Below are positions 35,630-44,560 of a DNA stretch of 64,000 nt, in pieces. Numbering within the stretch: the stretch's first letter is position 1; each line of letters starts with the position of its first letter. The notes below the pieces were generated by a model. That model searched no databases, was not told the DNA's origin, and saw only the letters and a program-made list of their open reading frames with translations. Location of the stretch: positions 3,596,001 through 3,660,000 of the forward strand of contig NZ_CP038213.1 of NCBI RefSeq assembly GCF_004526345.1. Direction: 5' to 3'. The position numbers and the translations under genes are program-made. Source of the DNA: Ornithinimicrobium flavum. GTDB taxonomy: Bacteria; Actinomycetota; Actinomycetes; Actinomycetales; Dermatophilaceae.

Positions 35630-36372
35630 GTGAGGTCGTGCTCACCGGCCCCCTGCTGCTGGCCGCCGCGATCGCGGCCCTGGCCGGCCTCGTGTCCTTC
35701 GCCAGCCCGTGCGTGCTGCCGCTGGTCCCCGGCTACATCGGCTACCTCTCCGGCATGAGCGGCGGCGCCCCCCGGACCCCGGCCCCGCCCCGGTGGCGCC
35801 CCGTCGTCGGCTCAGGACTGTTCGTGGCCGGGTTCTCCGTCGTGTTCATCGCGATGAGCGTGGTGATCTCCTCCCTCGGGATGGTCCTGGCCGCCAACCA
35901 GGACCTGCTGCTGCGCGTGGGCGGCCTCATCGTCACCGGGCTGGGTCTGGTCATGCTGCTGCAGGTCTCCCCCCGTTTCTCCGTGCGCTGGCGCCCGGCG
36001 TCCGGGCTGGCCGGCGCTCCTCTGCTGGGCGTCGTCTTCGGGCTGGGCTTCTCCGCCTGCACCGGGCCCGCGCTCGCCGCGATCCAGACCCTGGGCACCT
36101 CGATCCTGCCCGGTGACGGCGCGCTCGGCCGGGCGGTCGTGCTCGCCGTGGCGTACTGCGTCGGCCTCGGTCTGCCGTTCGTCCTGGTCGCGGCCGGCAT
36201 GGGGTCGGTCAGTCGTGGCTCGCGCTGGCTGCGCGGCCACTACCTGCTCGTGCAGCGGGCCGGCGGGGTCCTGCTGATCCTGCTGGGCGTGCTCATGGTC
36301 CTCGGCGTCTGGGCCGAGGCGATGGCCTGGGTCCAGACCCGACTGACCAGCAACTTCACCACGGTGATCTGA
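35626..36372 (+). CDS. ccdA: CcdA/DsbD-type thiol-disulfide transmembrane carrier
   Basis: Carries electrons from cytoplasmic thioredoxin across the membrane to the ResA-type protein. 248 residues with six membrane helices. The two redox Cys are in [21 protein letters not shown] (helix 1) and [14 protein letters not shown] (helix 4), both with the proline/glycine framing of the family. The ATGA start overlaps resA. Confidence 0.92.
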   Translation: MSEVVLTGPLLLAAAIAALAGLVSFASPCVLPLVPGYIGYLSGMSGGAPRTPAPPRWRPVVGSGLFVAGFSVVFIAMSVVISSLGMVLAANQDLLLRVGGLIVTGLGLVMLLQVSPRFSVRWRPASGLAGAPLLGVVFGLGFSACTGPALAAIQTLGTSILPGDGALGRAVVLAVAYCVGLGLPFVLVAAGMGSVSRGSRWLRGHYLLVQRAGGVLLILLGVLMVLGVWAEAMAWVQTRLTSNFTTVI

Positions 36373-36373
36373 C

Positions 36374-38023
36374 ATGGCCAGCACGCGAACACCGGAACGG
36401 ATCGAGCCGTCCTATCCCAAGGACCGCACCACCTTGGGCGGCCCCCGGCTCGGCGCACTGGGCTGGGCACGTTGGGCCTGGCGGCAGCTGACCAGCATGC
36501 GCACCGCCATCTACCTGCTTCTGCTGCTGGCGGCCGCGTCCTTCCCCGGCTCAATCTTCCCGCAACGTTCCGTGGACCCGGTGCAGGTGCGCACCTTCTT
36601 CGAGAACAACCCCGACCTGGCGCCCTGGCTGGACCGGTTGTTCCTCTTCGATGTGTTCTCCTCCCCGTGGTTCGCCTCGATCTATCTGCTGCTGGTGATC
36701 AGCCTGGTCGGTTGCATCATCCCGCGGATGCGCCAACACTGGCGTTCGATCCGAGCCCAGCCGCCGCCGGCACCCCGGCGCCTGGCCAGGCTGCACGCCC
36801 GCGCCGACGGAACCCTCACCGCCGAGGCACCCGAGGTACTGGCCGCAGCCCGGCAGTCGCTGAAGGCGAAGGGCTACCGGCTGCGCGAGGCCGAAGACGG
36901 CGATCTCTGGGTCACTGGCGAGAAGGGGTACCTGAAGGAGACCGGAAACCTGCTCTTCCATCTGGCTCTGCTGGGTGTGATCGTCGCCTTCGCCGCCGGT
37001 AACCTGTTCGGTTGGCGCGGGGAGATCATCATCCAGGAGGGGCAGTCGTGGACGGCCACTGCCGGCAGCTTCGACACGCTCAATTTCAGCCCGTTGGCCG
37101 ATGAGGGAGACATTCCCACGTTCACCGTGGAACTCAACCAGCTCGACGTAGCCTTCGAAAGCCAGGCCGACGGCGCCCAGTTCGGCCAACCCCGCAGGTT
37201 CGACGGGTTGGCCACCGTCGAGGTCCCCGGCCAGGAACCCGAGCAGCAGGAGTTCGCAGTCAACCACCCGATCTCCGTGGCCGGAGACTCCATCTTCCTG
37301 CTCGGCAACGGCTACGCCCCCATCGTGACCATCCGCGACCCCGACGGAGAAGTCCTCTACTCCGACGCGGTCACCTTCCTCCCACAGGACAACAACTACG
37401 CCAGCGAGGGCGCCATCAAGGTCACCGCGCGAGACCCCGGCCTCGGTCTGGTCGGCGGCTTCCTGCCCACCCTGCGCATTGATCCCGAGCTGGGGATGAC
37501 GTCCTCCTTCCCCGGCCTGGTCGACCCCGTGCTGGCACTGACGGCATTCGAGGGAAACCTGTTCCCCGACGGGCGCCCGCAGTCGGTCTTCAATATCGAC
37601 ACCGACCAGATGACCCAGCTCACCGACGAGGAGGGCAACCCCGTCGCGATGCTGATCCGCCCGGGCGAGTACTTCGAGCTACCCGACGGCACCACCGTGG
37701 AGTTCGACGGCATAATCCGCTGGGCCGGGCTGCTGGCGCGGCACGACCCGGGCCGGATGCCCGCCCTTGGCTTCGCGATCGCCACCACCGTCGGCCTGGC
37801 CCTGATGCTCGGTATCAAGCGGCGCCGGATCTACGTACGGATCAACCCTGAACACCCCATCAATGGTCCGATGCAGACACTAGTGAGCATCGGTGGCCAG
37901 TCCAAGGGCAGCGACCCCGGACTCCAGGCCGTCGTCGACGACGTCCTGCTCCGGATCACCGGGACCACGGGTGGCCGGACCAATACTCCTAAAACCCACC
38001 ATCGAGACAAGGACACGGTATGA
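36374..38023 (+). CDS. resB: Cytochrome c biogenesis protein ResB
   Basis: Partner of ResC/CcsA in the system II haem ligase that attaches haem to apocytochrome c outside the membrane. 549 residues: three N-terminal membrane helices (WRQLTSMRTAIYLLLLLAAA is the typical first one; then FSSPWFASIYLLLVISLVGCIIPR and LLFHLALLGVIVAFA). A large extracytoplasmic domain (about 220-455) and a final helix (LGFAIATTVGLALMLG) follow. It begins 1 bp after ccdA and overlaps resC. Confidence 0.92.
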   Translation: MASTRTPERIEPSYPKDRTTLGGPRLGALGWARWAWRQLTSMRTAIYLLLLLAAASFPGSIFPQRSVDPVQVRTFFENNPDLAPWLDRLFLFDVFSSPWFASIYLLLVISLVGCIIPRMRQHWRSIRAQPPPAPRRLARLHARADGTLTAEAPEVLAAARQSLKAKGYRLREAEDGDLWVTGEKGYLKETGNLLFHLALLGVIVAFAAGNLFGWRGEIIIQEGQSWTATAGSFDTLNFSPLADEGDIPTFTVELNQLDVAFESQADGAQFGQPRRFDGLATVEVPGQEPEQQEFAVNHPISVAGDSIFLLGNGYAPIVTIRDPDGEVLYSDAVTFLPQDNNYASEGAIKVTARDPGLGLVGGFLPTLRIDPELGMTSSFPGLVDPVLALTAFEGNLFPDGRPQSVFNIDTDQMTQLTDEEGNPVAMLIRPGEYFELPDGTTVEFDGIIRWAGLLARHDPGRMPALGFAIATTVGLALMLGIKRRRIYVRINPEHPINGPMQTLVSIGGQSKGSDPGLQAVVDDVLLRITGTTGGRTNTPKTHHRDKDTV

Positions 38024-39045
38024 CCGACCCACAGCTGGCCCTGTCCAGCGACATCGCCATCTGGGCAAGCCTGGCCGTGCTCGCGCTGGCCCTCATCTCC
38101 TTCTCGGCACACCTGGCCGTCACCGGAACCGCCAGGGAACGCGCCGCCTCCGTCAAAGTCGCAGAGAGGGTCCGCGTTGGGGCCGGCACCGACTCTCAGA
38201 CGGAAGCCAGAGACGGCCGCGAAATCGACGCTCCGGAGCCAACCGGGCCGACCACCACCGCCGTCGAGCCACCAACAGTCAGTCATCCCGCCGAGGTCAC
38301 CCGCCGCTGGGGCATCATCGGGGTGCAACTCACCTGGCTGGCGACCTTCGGAGTCGTCGGCGGCACGATCTTGCGCGGGGTGTCGGTACAACGCTGGCCG
38401 CTGGGCAACATGTACGAGTTCGCGATCGTCGCCGCATCCTTCGCCCTCATCGTCTACTCCACGTGGAGCCTGAAACGCGACCGGCTGTGGCTTGGTCCCT
38501 TCGTCGTGTTGCCAGTCATGGCCGTCCTTAGCGCTGGCAAGATCTGGTACACCGAGGCCTCCCAACTCATGCCCGCCCTCGACAACACCATGTGGCTGAC
38601 AATCCACGTCACCCTCGCCACGCTGTCCGTGGCGCTGTTCATCATCGGGGCCGCCCTCGGTGTCGCCTTCCTGCTGCGCGACTCAGCCGAGAAGAGAAAC
38701 CGCATCCGGGGCTGGCTGGCCGGCCTGCCCCAGGCAGACAAACTGGAGACGATGACCTACGGGATCCACATCTTCGCCTTCCCGCTGTGGACGTTCACCC
38801 TCATCACCGGCGCGATCTGGGCCGAGGTGGCCTGGGGCCGCTACTGGGGCTGGGACCCCAAGGAGATCTGGACCTTCATCATCTGGGTCGTCTACGCCGC
38901 CTACCTGCACTCCCGCGCCACCAGTGGCTGGACCAAACGACAGGCCACCTACGTGGCGCTCGTCGGCATGCTGTGCATCATCCTCAACTACACCGTCGTG
39001 AACCTGCTCATCACCGGCCTGCACTCCTACTCCGGAGTGGCCTGA
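38020..39045 (+). CDS. Cytochrome c biogenesis protein ResC/CcsB
   Basis: Haem exporter and ligase core of system II. 341 residues, about eight membrane helices. The tryptophan-rich haem-binding loop WGRYWGWDPKEIWTFIIW is present, with conserved His residues in LHSRATSGW and in TIHVTLATLSVALF. Starts in a 4-bp overlap with resB and ends the block. 98 bp after the stop an IS1380 element begins. Confidence 0.93.
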   Translation: MTDPQLALSSDIAIWASLAVLALALISFSAHLAVTGTARERAASVKVAERVRVGAGTDSQTEARDGREIDAPEPTGPTTTAVEPPTVSHPAEVTRRWGIIGVQLTWLATFGVVGGTILRGVSVQRWPLGNMYEFAIVAASFALIVYSTWSLKRDRLWLGPFVVLPVMAVLSAGKIWYTEASQLMPALDNTMWLTIHVTLATLSVALFIIGAALGVAFLLRDSAEKRNRIRGWLAGLPQADKLETMTYGIHIFAFPLWTFTLITGAIWAEVAWGRYWGWDPKEIWTFIIWVVYAAYLHSRATSGWTKRQATYVALVGMLCIILNYTVVNLLITGLHSYSGVA

Positions 39046-39266
39046 TGACAAACCGGAATCGGTGAAGGGACCGCCCGCCAATGACGGCGCTCAGTGCTCC
39101 CTGCCTGACACACGGCATCTGCTGGCGCAAGCTCCCGTCTTAGCCTGGATCCACCGATCGGGTGAGCCGGTGAAGCGGCGTGGGAAAGCGAGAAATGCCC
39201 TTCTGACCTGGGAAGATACGACTTGTCTAGAGCACGTATCACCCAAACCGGAAGGGCATCTCGTAG

Positions 39267-40673
39267 ATGCAACTCTCTCACACCCTCCCCGTGGTCTCCG
39301 CGACGTTCGATGACCCCAACCTCGTGTCTGCCGCCGGGCTTGTCCCGCTGATGACGCTGGCCGAAGAAGCCGGCCTGCACGCCCTGGGCGATGAGCACCT
39401 GAGCCTGCCGACCGACAAGGGCGCCAACGCCGGCGCCAAGCTGGCCGCCCTGGTGGCGGGTATGGCCGCCGGCGCGGACAGCATCGAGGATATGGGGCTC
39501 TTGCGCCACGGCGCGATGGGCAAGCTGTTCGAACGGCCCTATGCCCCCTCCACGCTCGGTTCGTTCCTGCGCACGTTCACCTTCGGCCACGTCCGCCAGG
39601 GCGACGCGGTCGCCTCCCGCTTCACCCTCGCCCTGGCCGGGCGCACCGGGCTGCTGGGCCGGGCCGGCGACACCGGGACGGTGCTGCTCGACCTGGACGA
39701 CACCATCGTGGAGGTCCACGGCTACGCCAAGCAGGGCGCCGGGTTCGGCTACAGCGGGGTCCGAGGGTTGAACGCGCTGCTGGCGACCGTGTCCACCGAG
39801 CAGACCGCCCCGGTCATCGCCGCCCAACGCCTGCGCAAGGGTTCCGTGGGTTCCTCCCGTGGCGCGGCCCGGTTGACCACCGATGCCCTGGCGCTGGTCC
39901 GGCGCAGCCACCTGGCCGGGCGACCGGTGCTCCTGCGCGCCGATTCCGCGTTCTACTCCGCCGCCCTGGTGGGCGCCGCCGACAGGGCCGGTGCACAGGT
40001 CTCGATCACCGTGCGGCTGGACCCGGCGGTCAAGCGCGCCATCGCCGCGATCGCCGAGGACGCGTGGACCACGATCAGGTACACCGACGCGATCTACGAC
40101 CAGGCCACCGGCAGGTGGGTCTCGCGGGCCGAGGTCGCCGAGATCGACTACACCGCGTTCACCTCGGCCAAGAAGTCCGAGCAGGTCACTGGCCGGCTGG
40201 TGGTGCGCCGCGTCCCGGACCTGAACCCCAGGGCCAAGGACGGGCAGGAGTCGATGTTCGACACCTGGCGCTTCCACGCGTTCTTCACCACCACGCCCGC
40301 CACCGAGCGGGACACCGTGGCCGCCGACCAGGTCCACCGGGGCCACGCGGTCATCGAGAACGTCCACGCCGACCTGAAAGCCTCGGCCCTGGCGCACCTG
40401 CCCTCGGGCAAGTTCGCTGCCAACGCCGCCTGGCTCATCGCCGCGGTCATGGCGTTCAACCTCACCCGCGCCGCGGCCACCCTGACCGGCAGCACCCGCC
40501 TGGCGCGGGCGACGACGCCCACGATCCGCCGCAAGCTGGTCAACCTGCCAGCCCGGGTCGCCTCCTCCGCCCGCCGCCTGCACCTGCACCTACCCCGAGA
40601 CTGGCCCTGGGAGCACGCCTGGACCGTCCTCTACGACGCGCTCCGCCCCGGCCGGGCCGCAGCACCCGCCTGA
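39267..40673 (+). CDS. IS1380-family transposase
   Basis: DDE transposase of 468 residues. The first catalytic Asp is in GTVLLDLDDTIVEVHGYAKQGAGFGY, the second in PVLLRADSAFYSAALVGAA, and the Glu region in GHAVIENVHADLKASALAHLPS. The gene is intact and starts 123 bp inside the left IS end. The nearby IS256 insertion lies past its stop codon, so this transposase should still be functional. Confidence 0.92.
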   Translation: MQLSHTLPVVSATFDDPNLVSAAGLVPLMTLAEEAGLHALGDEHLSLPTDKGANAGAKLAALVAGMAAGADSIEDMGLLRHGAMGKLFERPYAPSTLGSFLRTFTFGHVRQGDAVASRFTLALAGRTGLLGRAGDTGTVLLDLDDTIVEVHGYAKQGAGFGYSGVRGLNALLATVSTEQTAPVIAAQRLRKGSVGSSRGAARLTTDALALVRRSHLAGRPVLLRADSAFYSAALVGAADRAGAQVSITVRLDPAVKRAIAAIAEDAWTTIRYTDAIYDQATGRWVSRAEVAEIDYTAFTSAKKSEQVTGRLVVRRVPDLNPRAKDGQESMFDTWRFHAFFTTTPATERDTVAADQVHRGHAVIENVHADLKASALAHLPSGKFAANAAWLIAAVMAFNLTRAAATLTGSTRLARATTPTIRRKLVNLPARVASSARRLHLHLPRDWPWEHAWTVLYDALRPGRAAAPA

Positions 40674-40798
40674 CCCCAGCCCCCGTCCCTACCAGCAGGA
40701 ACCCAGTGGAAAAGCCGGGCAGACCGGCAGTTCACGCGCGCCCTCACGACCCTCGCCCCGTCACAGACCTGACCCCGTCCTACAGCGGCCCATCCACC

Positions 40799-42205
40799 GG
40801 GTCCTGTCGATGAACGGTGTTTCTGGCGTTCATCTCAGAGGTTCTCCGCGGCCGGCATGCGGTCGGCGAAGGTGACGGCGAAAGCGTTGAGCGCGGGCTT
40901 CCACCGCATGGTCCATCGTGCCTGCCCCGTGCCCTTGGGGTCCAGCCCGCGGGTCACCAGGTAGAGGCACTTCAGGGCGGCCTGCTCGGTCGGGAAGTGC
41001 CCGCGCACGGTGACCGCGCGCCGGTACCTGGCGTGCAGGGACTCGATGGCGTTGGTGGAGAACAGCACGCGGCGGATCTCCACGTCGTAGGCCAGGAAGG
41101 GGATGAACTCCTCCCACGCTGCTCTCCACATCTTGGGGATGGCTGGGTAGGGCTTGCCCCATTTTTCCTCGAGCTCCTCGAACGCCGCCCACGCCGCCTC
41201 GACCGAGGGGGCGGTGTAGATGCGGCGCAGGTCCTTGGACAGCTGGTCCCAGTACTTCCGGCTGGCGTAGCGCAGCGTCGCCCGGATGAGGTGGATCACG
41301 CAGGCCTGCACGATCGCCTGCGGGAAGACGGCGTTGACGCTGTCGGGCAGTCCTTTGAGGCCGTCGCAGACGATGAAGAACACGTCCCGCACGCCGCGGT
41401 TCTTCAGGTCGGCCAGCACATTCATCCAGAACTTCGCCGACTCACCACCGCCCTGCCCTGCCCACAGCCCGAGGACGTCTCGCCGGCCGTTCAGGTCGAC
41501 ACCGATCGCGGCGTAGAAGGGCTGGTTGCCGACCTGCCCGTCGCGCACCTTGACGTAGATCGCATCGATGAAGATGGCCGCGTACACCGGTTGCAGCGGA
41601 CGGGAGGACCAGGCGGCCATCTCCTCCAGCACCTTGTCCGTGATCCTCGAGACCGTGTCCTTGCTGATACTGGCGCCGTACACCTCGTGGAAGTGCGCGC
41701 TGATCTCACCGGTGGTCAGGCCCTTGGCGAACAGGCTGATCGCGACCGCGTCCACGTCCGAAAGCCGCCGTTGTCGCTTCTTGACGATGACCGGCTCGAA
41801 CGTGCCGGCCCGGTCCCGCGGGACGGCGATCGTCACCTCCCCGGCGGCGTCAGTGAGGACCGTCTTGGGGCGGGTGCCGTTGCGGATGTTGCCGTTCCCG
41901 GCGGTGGGCACCTGGTGCTTCTCGTGGCCGAGGTGCTCGGTCAGCTCCTCCTCCAGCGCGGTCTCCAGGACGGTGGCGGTGATCGACTTGAGCAGCCCGT
42001 CCGGGCCGGTCAGGTCCTCACCGCGGGCCCGGGCGGCCTTGACCAGCTCCCGGACCGCCGCCTGTTCTGCCTCGCTGCGCGAGGTCGTCTTCTTCACCTT
42101 CTTGGGCATCGAGCTCATGCTCGAGATCTTCTCGGTCATCTCATGACCTTCCCCGCCAGCTGAGCCGGCGCGTCGGGCCAGAAACACCGTTTAGCGGACA
42201 GTCCC
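40799..42205 (-). mobile_element. IS256-family insertion sequence
   Basis: 1407 bp inserted in the non-coding tail of IS1380. Direct repeats CATCCACC at 40791-40798 and 42206-42213 are the 8-bp target duplication. Both ends contain AACGGTGTTTCTGGC just inside, in inverted orientation. Confidence 0.9.
40835..42139 (-). CDS. IS256-family (mutator type) transposase
   Basis: 434-residue transposase: LLKSITATVLETALEEELTEHLG, the IFIDAIYVKVRDG catalytic Asp region, FFIVCDGLKGLPDSVNAVFP with the second Asp, CVIHLIRATLRYAS and the Glu region FSTNAIESLHARYRRAV. All family blocks are present and the frame is intact, so it is probably active. ATG 42139 is chosen for a GGAAGG site upstream. Confidence 0.92.
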   Translation of the reverse strand: MTEKISSMSSMPKKVKKTTSRSEAEQAAVRELVKAARARGEDLTGPDGLLKSITATVLETALEEELTEHLGHEKHQVPTAGNGNIRNGTRPKTVLTDAAGEVTIAVPRDRAGTFEPVIVKKRQRRLSDVDAVAISLFAKGLTTGEISAHFHEVYGASISKDTVSRITDKVLEEMAAWSSRPLQPVYAAIFIDAIYVKVRDGQVGNQPFYAAIGVDLNGRRDVLGLWAGQGGGESAKFWMNVLADLKNRGVRDVFFIVCDGLKGLPDSVNAVFPQAIVQACVIHLIRATLRYASRKYWDQLSKDLRRIYTAPSVEAAWAAFEELEEKWGKPYPAIPKMWRAAWEEFIPFLAYDVEIRRVLFSTNAIESLHARYRRAVTVRGHFPTEQAALKCLYLVTRGLDPKGTGQARWTMRWKPALNAFAVTFADRMPAAENL

Positions 42206-42234
42206 CATCCACCTGCCCATCGGTGGATCGAGGC

Positions 42235-42597
42235 TTAGCTTAGAGGTTCCGCGGATAGGTCATGGGCGTCGGCGGGGCGAGTGTCCCAGCGGTGGGGGTG
42301 GTCCAGGCCTGGTGGATGAGGCGTTGGGTGAATGATGACGGCGTTGGCCAGGGCGATGGAGGCCTCGATCACCCGGGTGCGGCGTTCGGTGCAGATGGCG
42401 AGCATCTTGAAGCTTCGGTTGTGCCAGGAGTTGGTCCGTTCGACCACCCACCGCTTGCCTACCTGGAGGGGGAACCCCTTGATGCTGATGACGCCGGCGC
42501 AGCCGAGCTCGGTGAGCAGGTCACGGGTCTTTCCCGAGTCATAGCCGGCGAGGCACGGTTCGACGGCAGCACCGAAGACCCGATCCTGCGCGTCCAC
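42235..42597 (-). pseudogene. C-terminal fragment of an IS5-family transposase
   Basis: Recognisable are AGYDSGKTRDLLTELGCAGVISIKG and RWVVERTNSWHNRSFKMLAICTERR, the end of an IS5-group DDE transposase. The first two-thirds of the gene is missing: at about 42600 the sequence changes abruptly to a merA fragment on the other strand. It is also cut by the IS1380 target site at its 3' side. Confidence 0.8.
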
Positions 42598-42608
42598 CCC
42601 GGACGGGG

Positions 42609-43350
42609 CAGTTGAGAGCGTCCACGCCCAGCACTACCTGGTCGCCACCGGCAGCCACCCCTGGGTGCCGCCGATCGACGGGCAGGGTCACACGGACTAC
42701 CTGACATCGACCACGGCCATGGAGCTCGCAGCCGTTCCTACCTCACTGCTCGTCCTCGGCGGCGGGTACGTCGCCCTGGAACAGGCCCAGCTGCTCCGGC
42801 CGGCTCGGTTCGCAGGTGACCATGCTGGTCCGGTCCCGACTGGCCTCGCACGAGGAGCCCGAGGTCACCAGCACCATGAGGAAGATCCTCACGGACGAGG
42901 GCATCCGCGTCGTCGACGGCGCCCACGTCACCCGGGTCGTGCGAGACCCCGGCACCGCAAAGGCGGTGGCCACCGCTACCGTCGCCGGCGAGCAGCGGTC
43001 CTTCGAGGCTGAGCACCTGCTCCTCGCCGTCGGCCGTCGCCCCACCACCGCGCGCCTCAACCTGGCACAGGTCGGGGTCAGCACAGGCCACCTGGGGCAG
43101 GTCGCCGTCACCGATGAGCTCACCTCGACCAACCCGAGAGTGTGGGCGGCGAGAGCGACGTGACCGGCCACCCGGCGTTCGTCTACGTCGCCTCCCGACA
43201 CGGCACGCTGGCGGTCGAGAACGCCTTCGCCGGCGCTCACCGCTCCGTCGACTACTCCCGCCTGGCCCAGGGTCACCTTCACCAGCCCCGCGATCGGCGC
43301 CGCCGGACTGAGCGAGCAACAGGCACTGGCCGCCGGCATCAGATGTGACT
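42609..43350 (+). pseudogene. Mercuric reductase relic
   Basis: Middle and part of the C-terminal half of a second merA, broken in at least three frames. Pieces in order: HYLVATGSHPWVPPIDG, DYLTSTTAMELAAVPTSLLVLGGGYVALEQAQL, then TMLVRSRLASHEEPEVTSTM, HLLLAVGRRPTTARLNLAQVGV, HPAFVYVASRHGTLAVENAFAG. The FAD start with the redox Cys pair and the dimer end are absent. It resembles, but is not a recent copy of, the intact merA at 44561. Confidence 0.85.
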
Positions 43351-43524
43351 ACCGCGTCGTCCCGAGCAATGATCGACATCACTTTACGTTATGTAGGAGT
43401 TGGCTGTACGGGCTCAGGGTCCTCCCGGTGCGTGCTGCGATCCAGCGAGCCGCCGAGGCGAGTTCATCTCTGACTGCCTCCCGTCGATTGCTGATTTCGC
43501 CGCAGCAGGGCTAGCGAAGAGACT

Positions 43525-44502
43525 GTGGAGGTGTCAGTCCTGCATCGTCTCCAAAGCGTCTTCGTCGCTGCGGCCGCGGTGGCGGGGTTGGCGGTCGGTG
43601 CGTGGTTGCCGGTCGGGGATGTGGCCGGTCATCTGGTGCTGCCGTTGCTTTTGGTGATGATTGCGGCGGTCTTCGCACAGCTCAGCGCCTCGCGGCTGCG
43701 CGAGGCAGGCCAAGCTCGGGCCGTCCTGGTCGCCAGCCTGGTCCTGAACTTCGTGTTCACACCCGTCCTGGCGTGGGCTCTGGGTGCCGGCCTCCTGGGT
43801 GACGTACCGGATCTGCGAATCGGGCTCCTGTTGCTGCTGGTGACCCCGTGCACGGATTGGTACCTGGTGTTCACCGCGATGGCGCGCGGCCATGGAGGGA
43901 TCGCGGCAGCGTTGCTGCCGGTCAACCTCGTCCTGCAGTTGTTCCTGCTCCCGCTGTATGTGCTGCTGTTGGGTGGCGAGGCTGCCATGGTGGACGCCTC
44001 GACGCTGACCGAGGCAGCGCTGATCGCTCTGGTCGTGCCCTTCGCCTTGGCACTAGCCGTGCGGTGGGCCGCCCAACGCACGAAGGGTGCAGCGTGGCGC
44101 GACCGGGTCGTGGTGGGGACGGCTAGCGCGGTGGTGCTCCCGTTGTTGTGCCTGGCGGTGTTCGCGATGTTCGCCTCCCAAGCTGAGACGGTTGTGGATC
44201 ACAGCGGGCAGCTCATACGTCTCCTGGTGCCCTTGGGGGTGTTCTTCTTGGTGGCGCCACTGATGGCCACCGCGGTGGCCAAGGTACTGAAGTTGCCGGC
44301 AGACCAGCGGGTGACGCTGACCATGGTGACCACAGCCCGTAACTCACCGATCGCGCTGGCGATCGCGGTGGCCGCCTTCCCCGACCGACCACTGATCGCC
44401 GTCGCCCTCGTCGTGGGGCCATTGCTGGAACTACCGATCTTGTCGCTCCTGGCTCACATCGTCCGCGCTCCGGCTCCGGCCGAAGCACGTCGATCCGCGT
44501 AG
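43525..44502 (+). CDS. SBF-family transporter, arsenite or bile-acid type
   Basis: 325 residues, ten hydrophobic segments of the sodium/bile acid symporter fold (SBF), which also contains ACR3 arsenite exporters. Seen are LLLLVTPCTDWYLVFTAMARG, with the helix-4 Cys that ACR3 uses for As(III), and LTMVTTARNSPIALAIAVAAFPD, the crossover motif. In this resistance island arsenite export is the likeliest job, but no arsC or arsR of the arsenic type is adjacent. The GTG start at 43525 has no strong ribosome site. The 174 bp upstream hold nothing recognised. Confidence 0.72.
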   Translation: MEVSVLHRLQSVFVAAAAVAGLAVGAWLPVGDVAGHLVLPLLLVMIAAVFAQLSASRLREAGQARAVLVASLVLNFVFTPVLAWALGAGLLGDVPDLRIGLLLLLVTPCTDWYLVFTAMARGHGGIAAALLPVNLVLQLFLLPLYVLLLGGEAAMVDASTLTEAALIALVVPFALALAVRWAAQRTKGAAWRDRVVVGTASAVVLPLLCLAVFAMFASQAETVVDHSGQLIRLLVPLGVFFLVAPLMATAVAKVLKLPADQRVTLTMVTTARNSPIALAIAVAAFPDRPLIAVALVVGPLLELPILSLLAHIVRAPAPAEARRSA

Positions 44503-44560
44503 TCCAGCCAGCCGTCGGAATGTGGCGGAACTACTGCACCGACCGTCTCACCGGCTCTCC

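Larger units (their letters stand above)
39144..42233 (+). mobile_element. IS1380-family element, split by IS256
   Basis: Ends CCTGGATCCACCGATCGG (39144) and, inverted, CCTCGATCCACCGATGGG (42233). Five-base direct repeats CTTAG flank it at 39139-39143 and 42234-42238. Subtracting the nested IS256 and its target duplication leaves 1675 bp, normal for IS1380. Confidence 0.88.
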
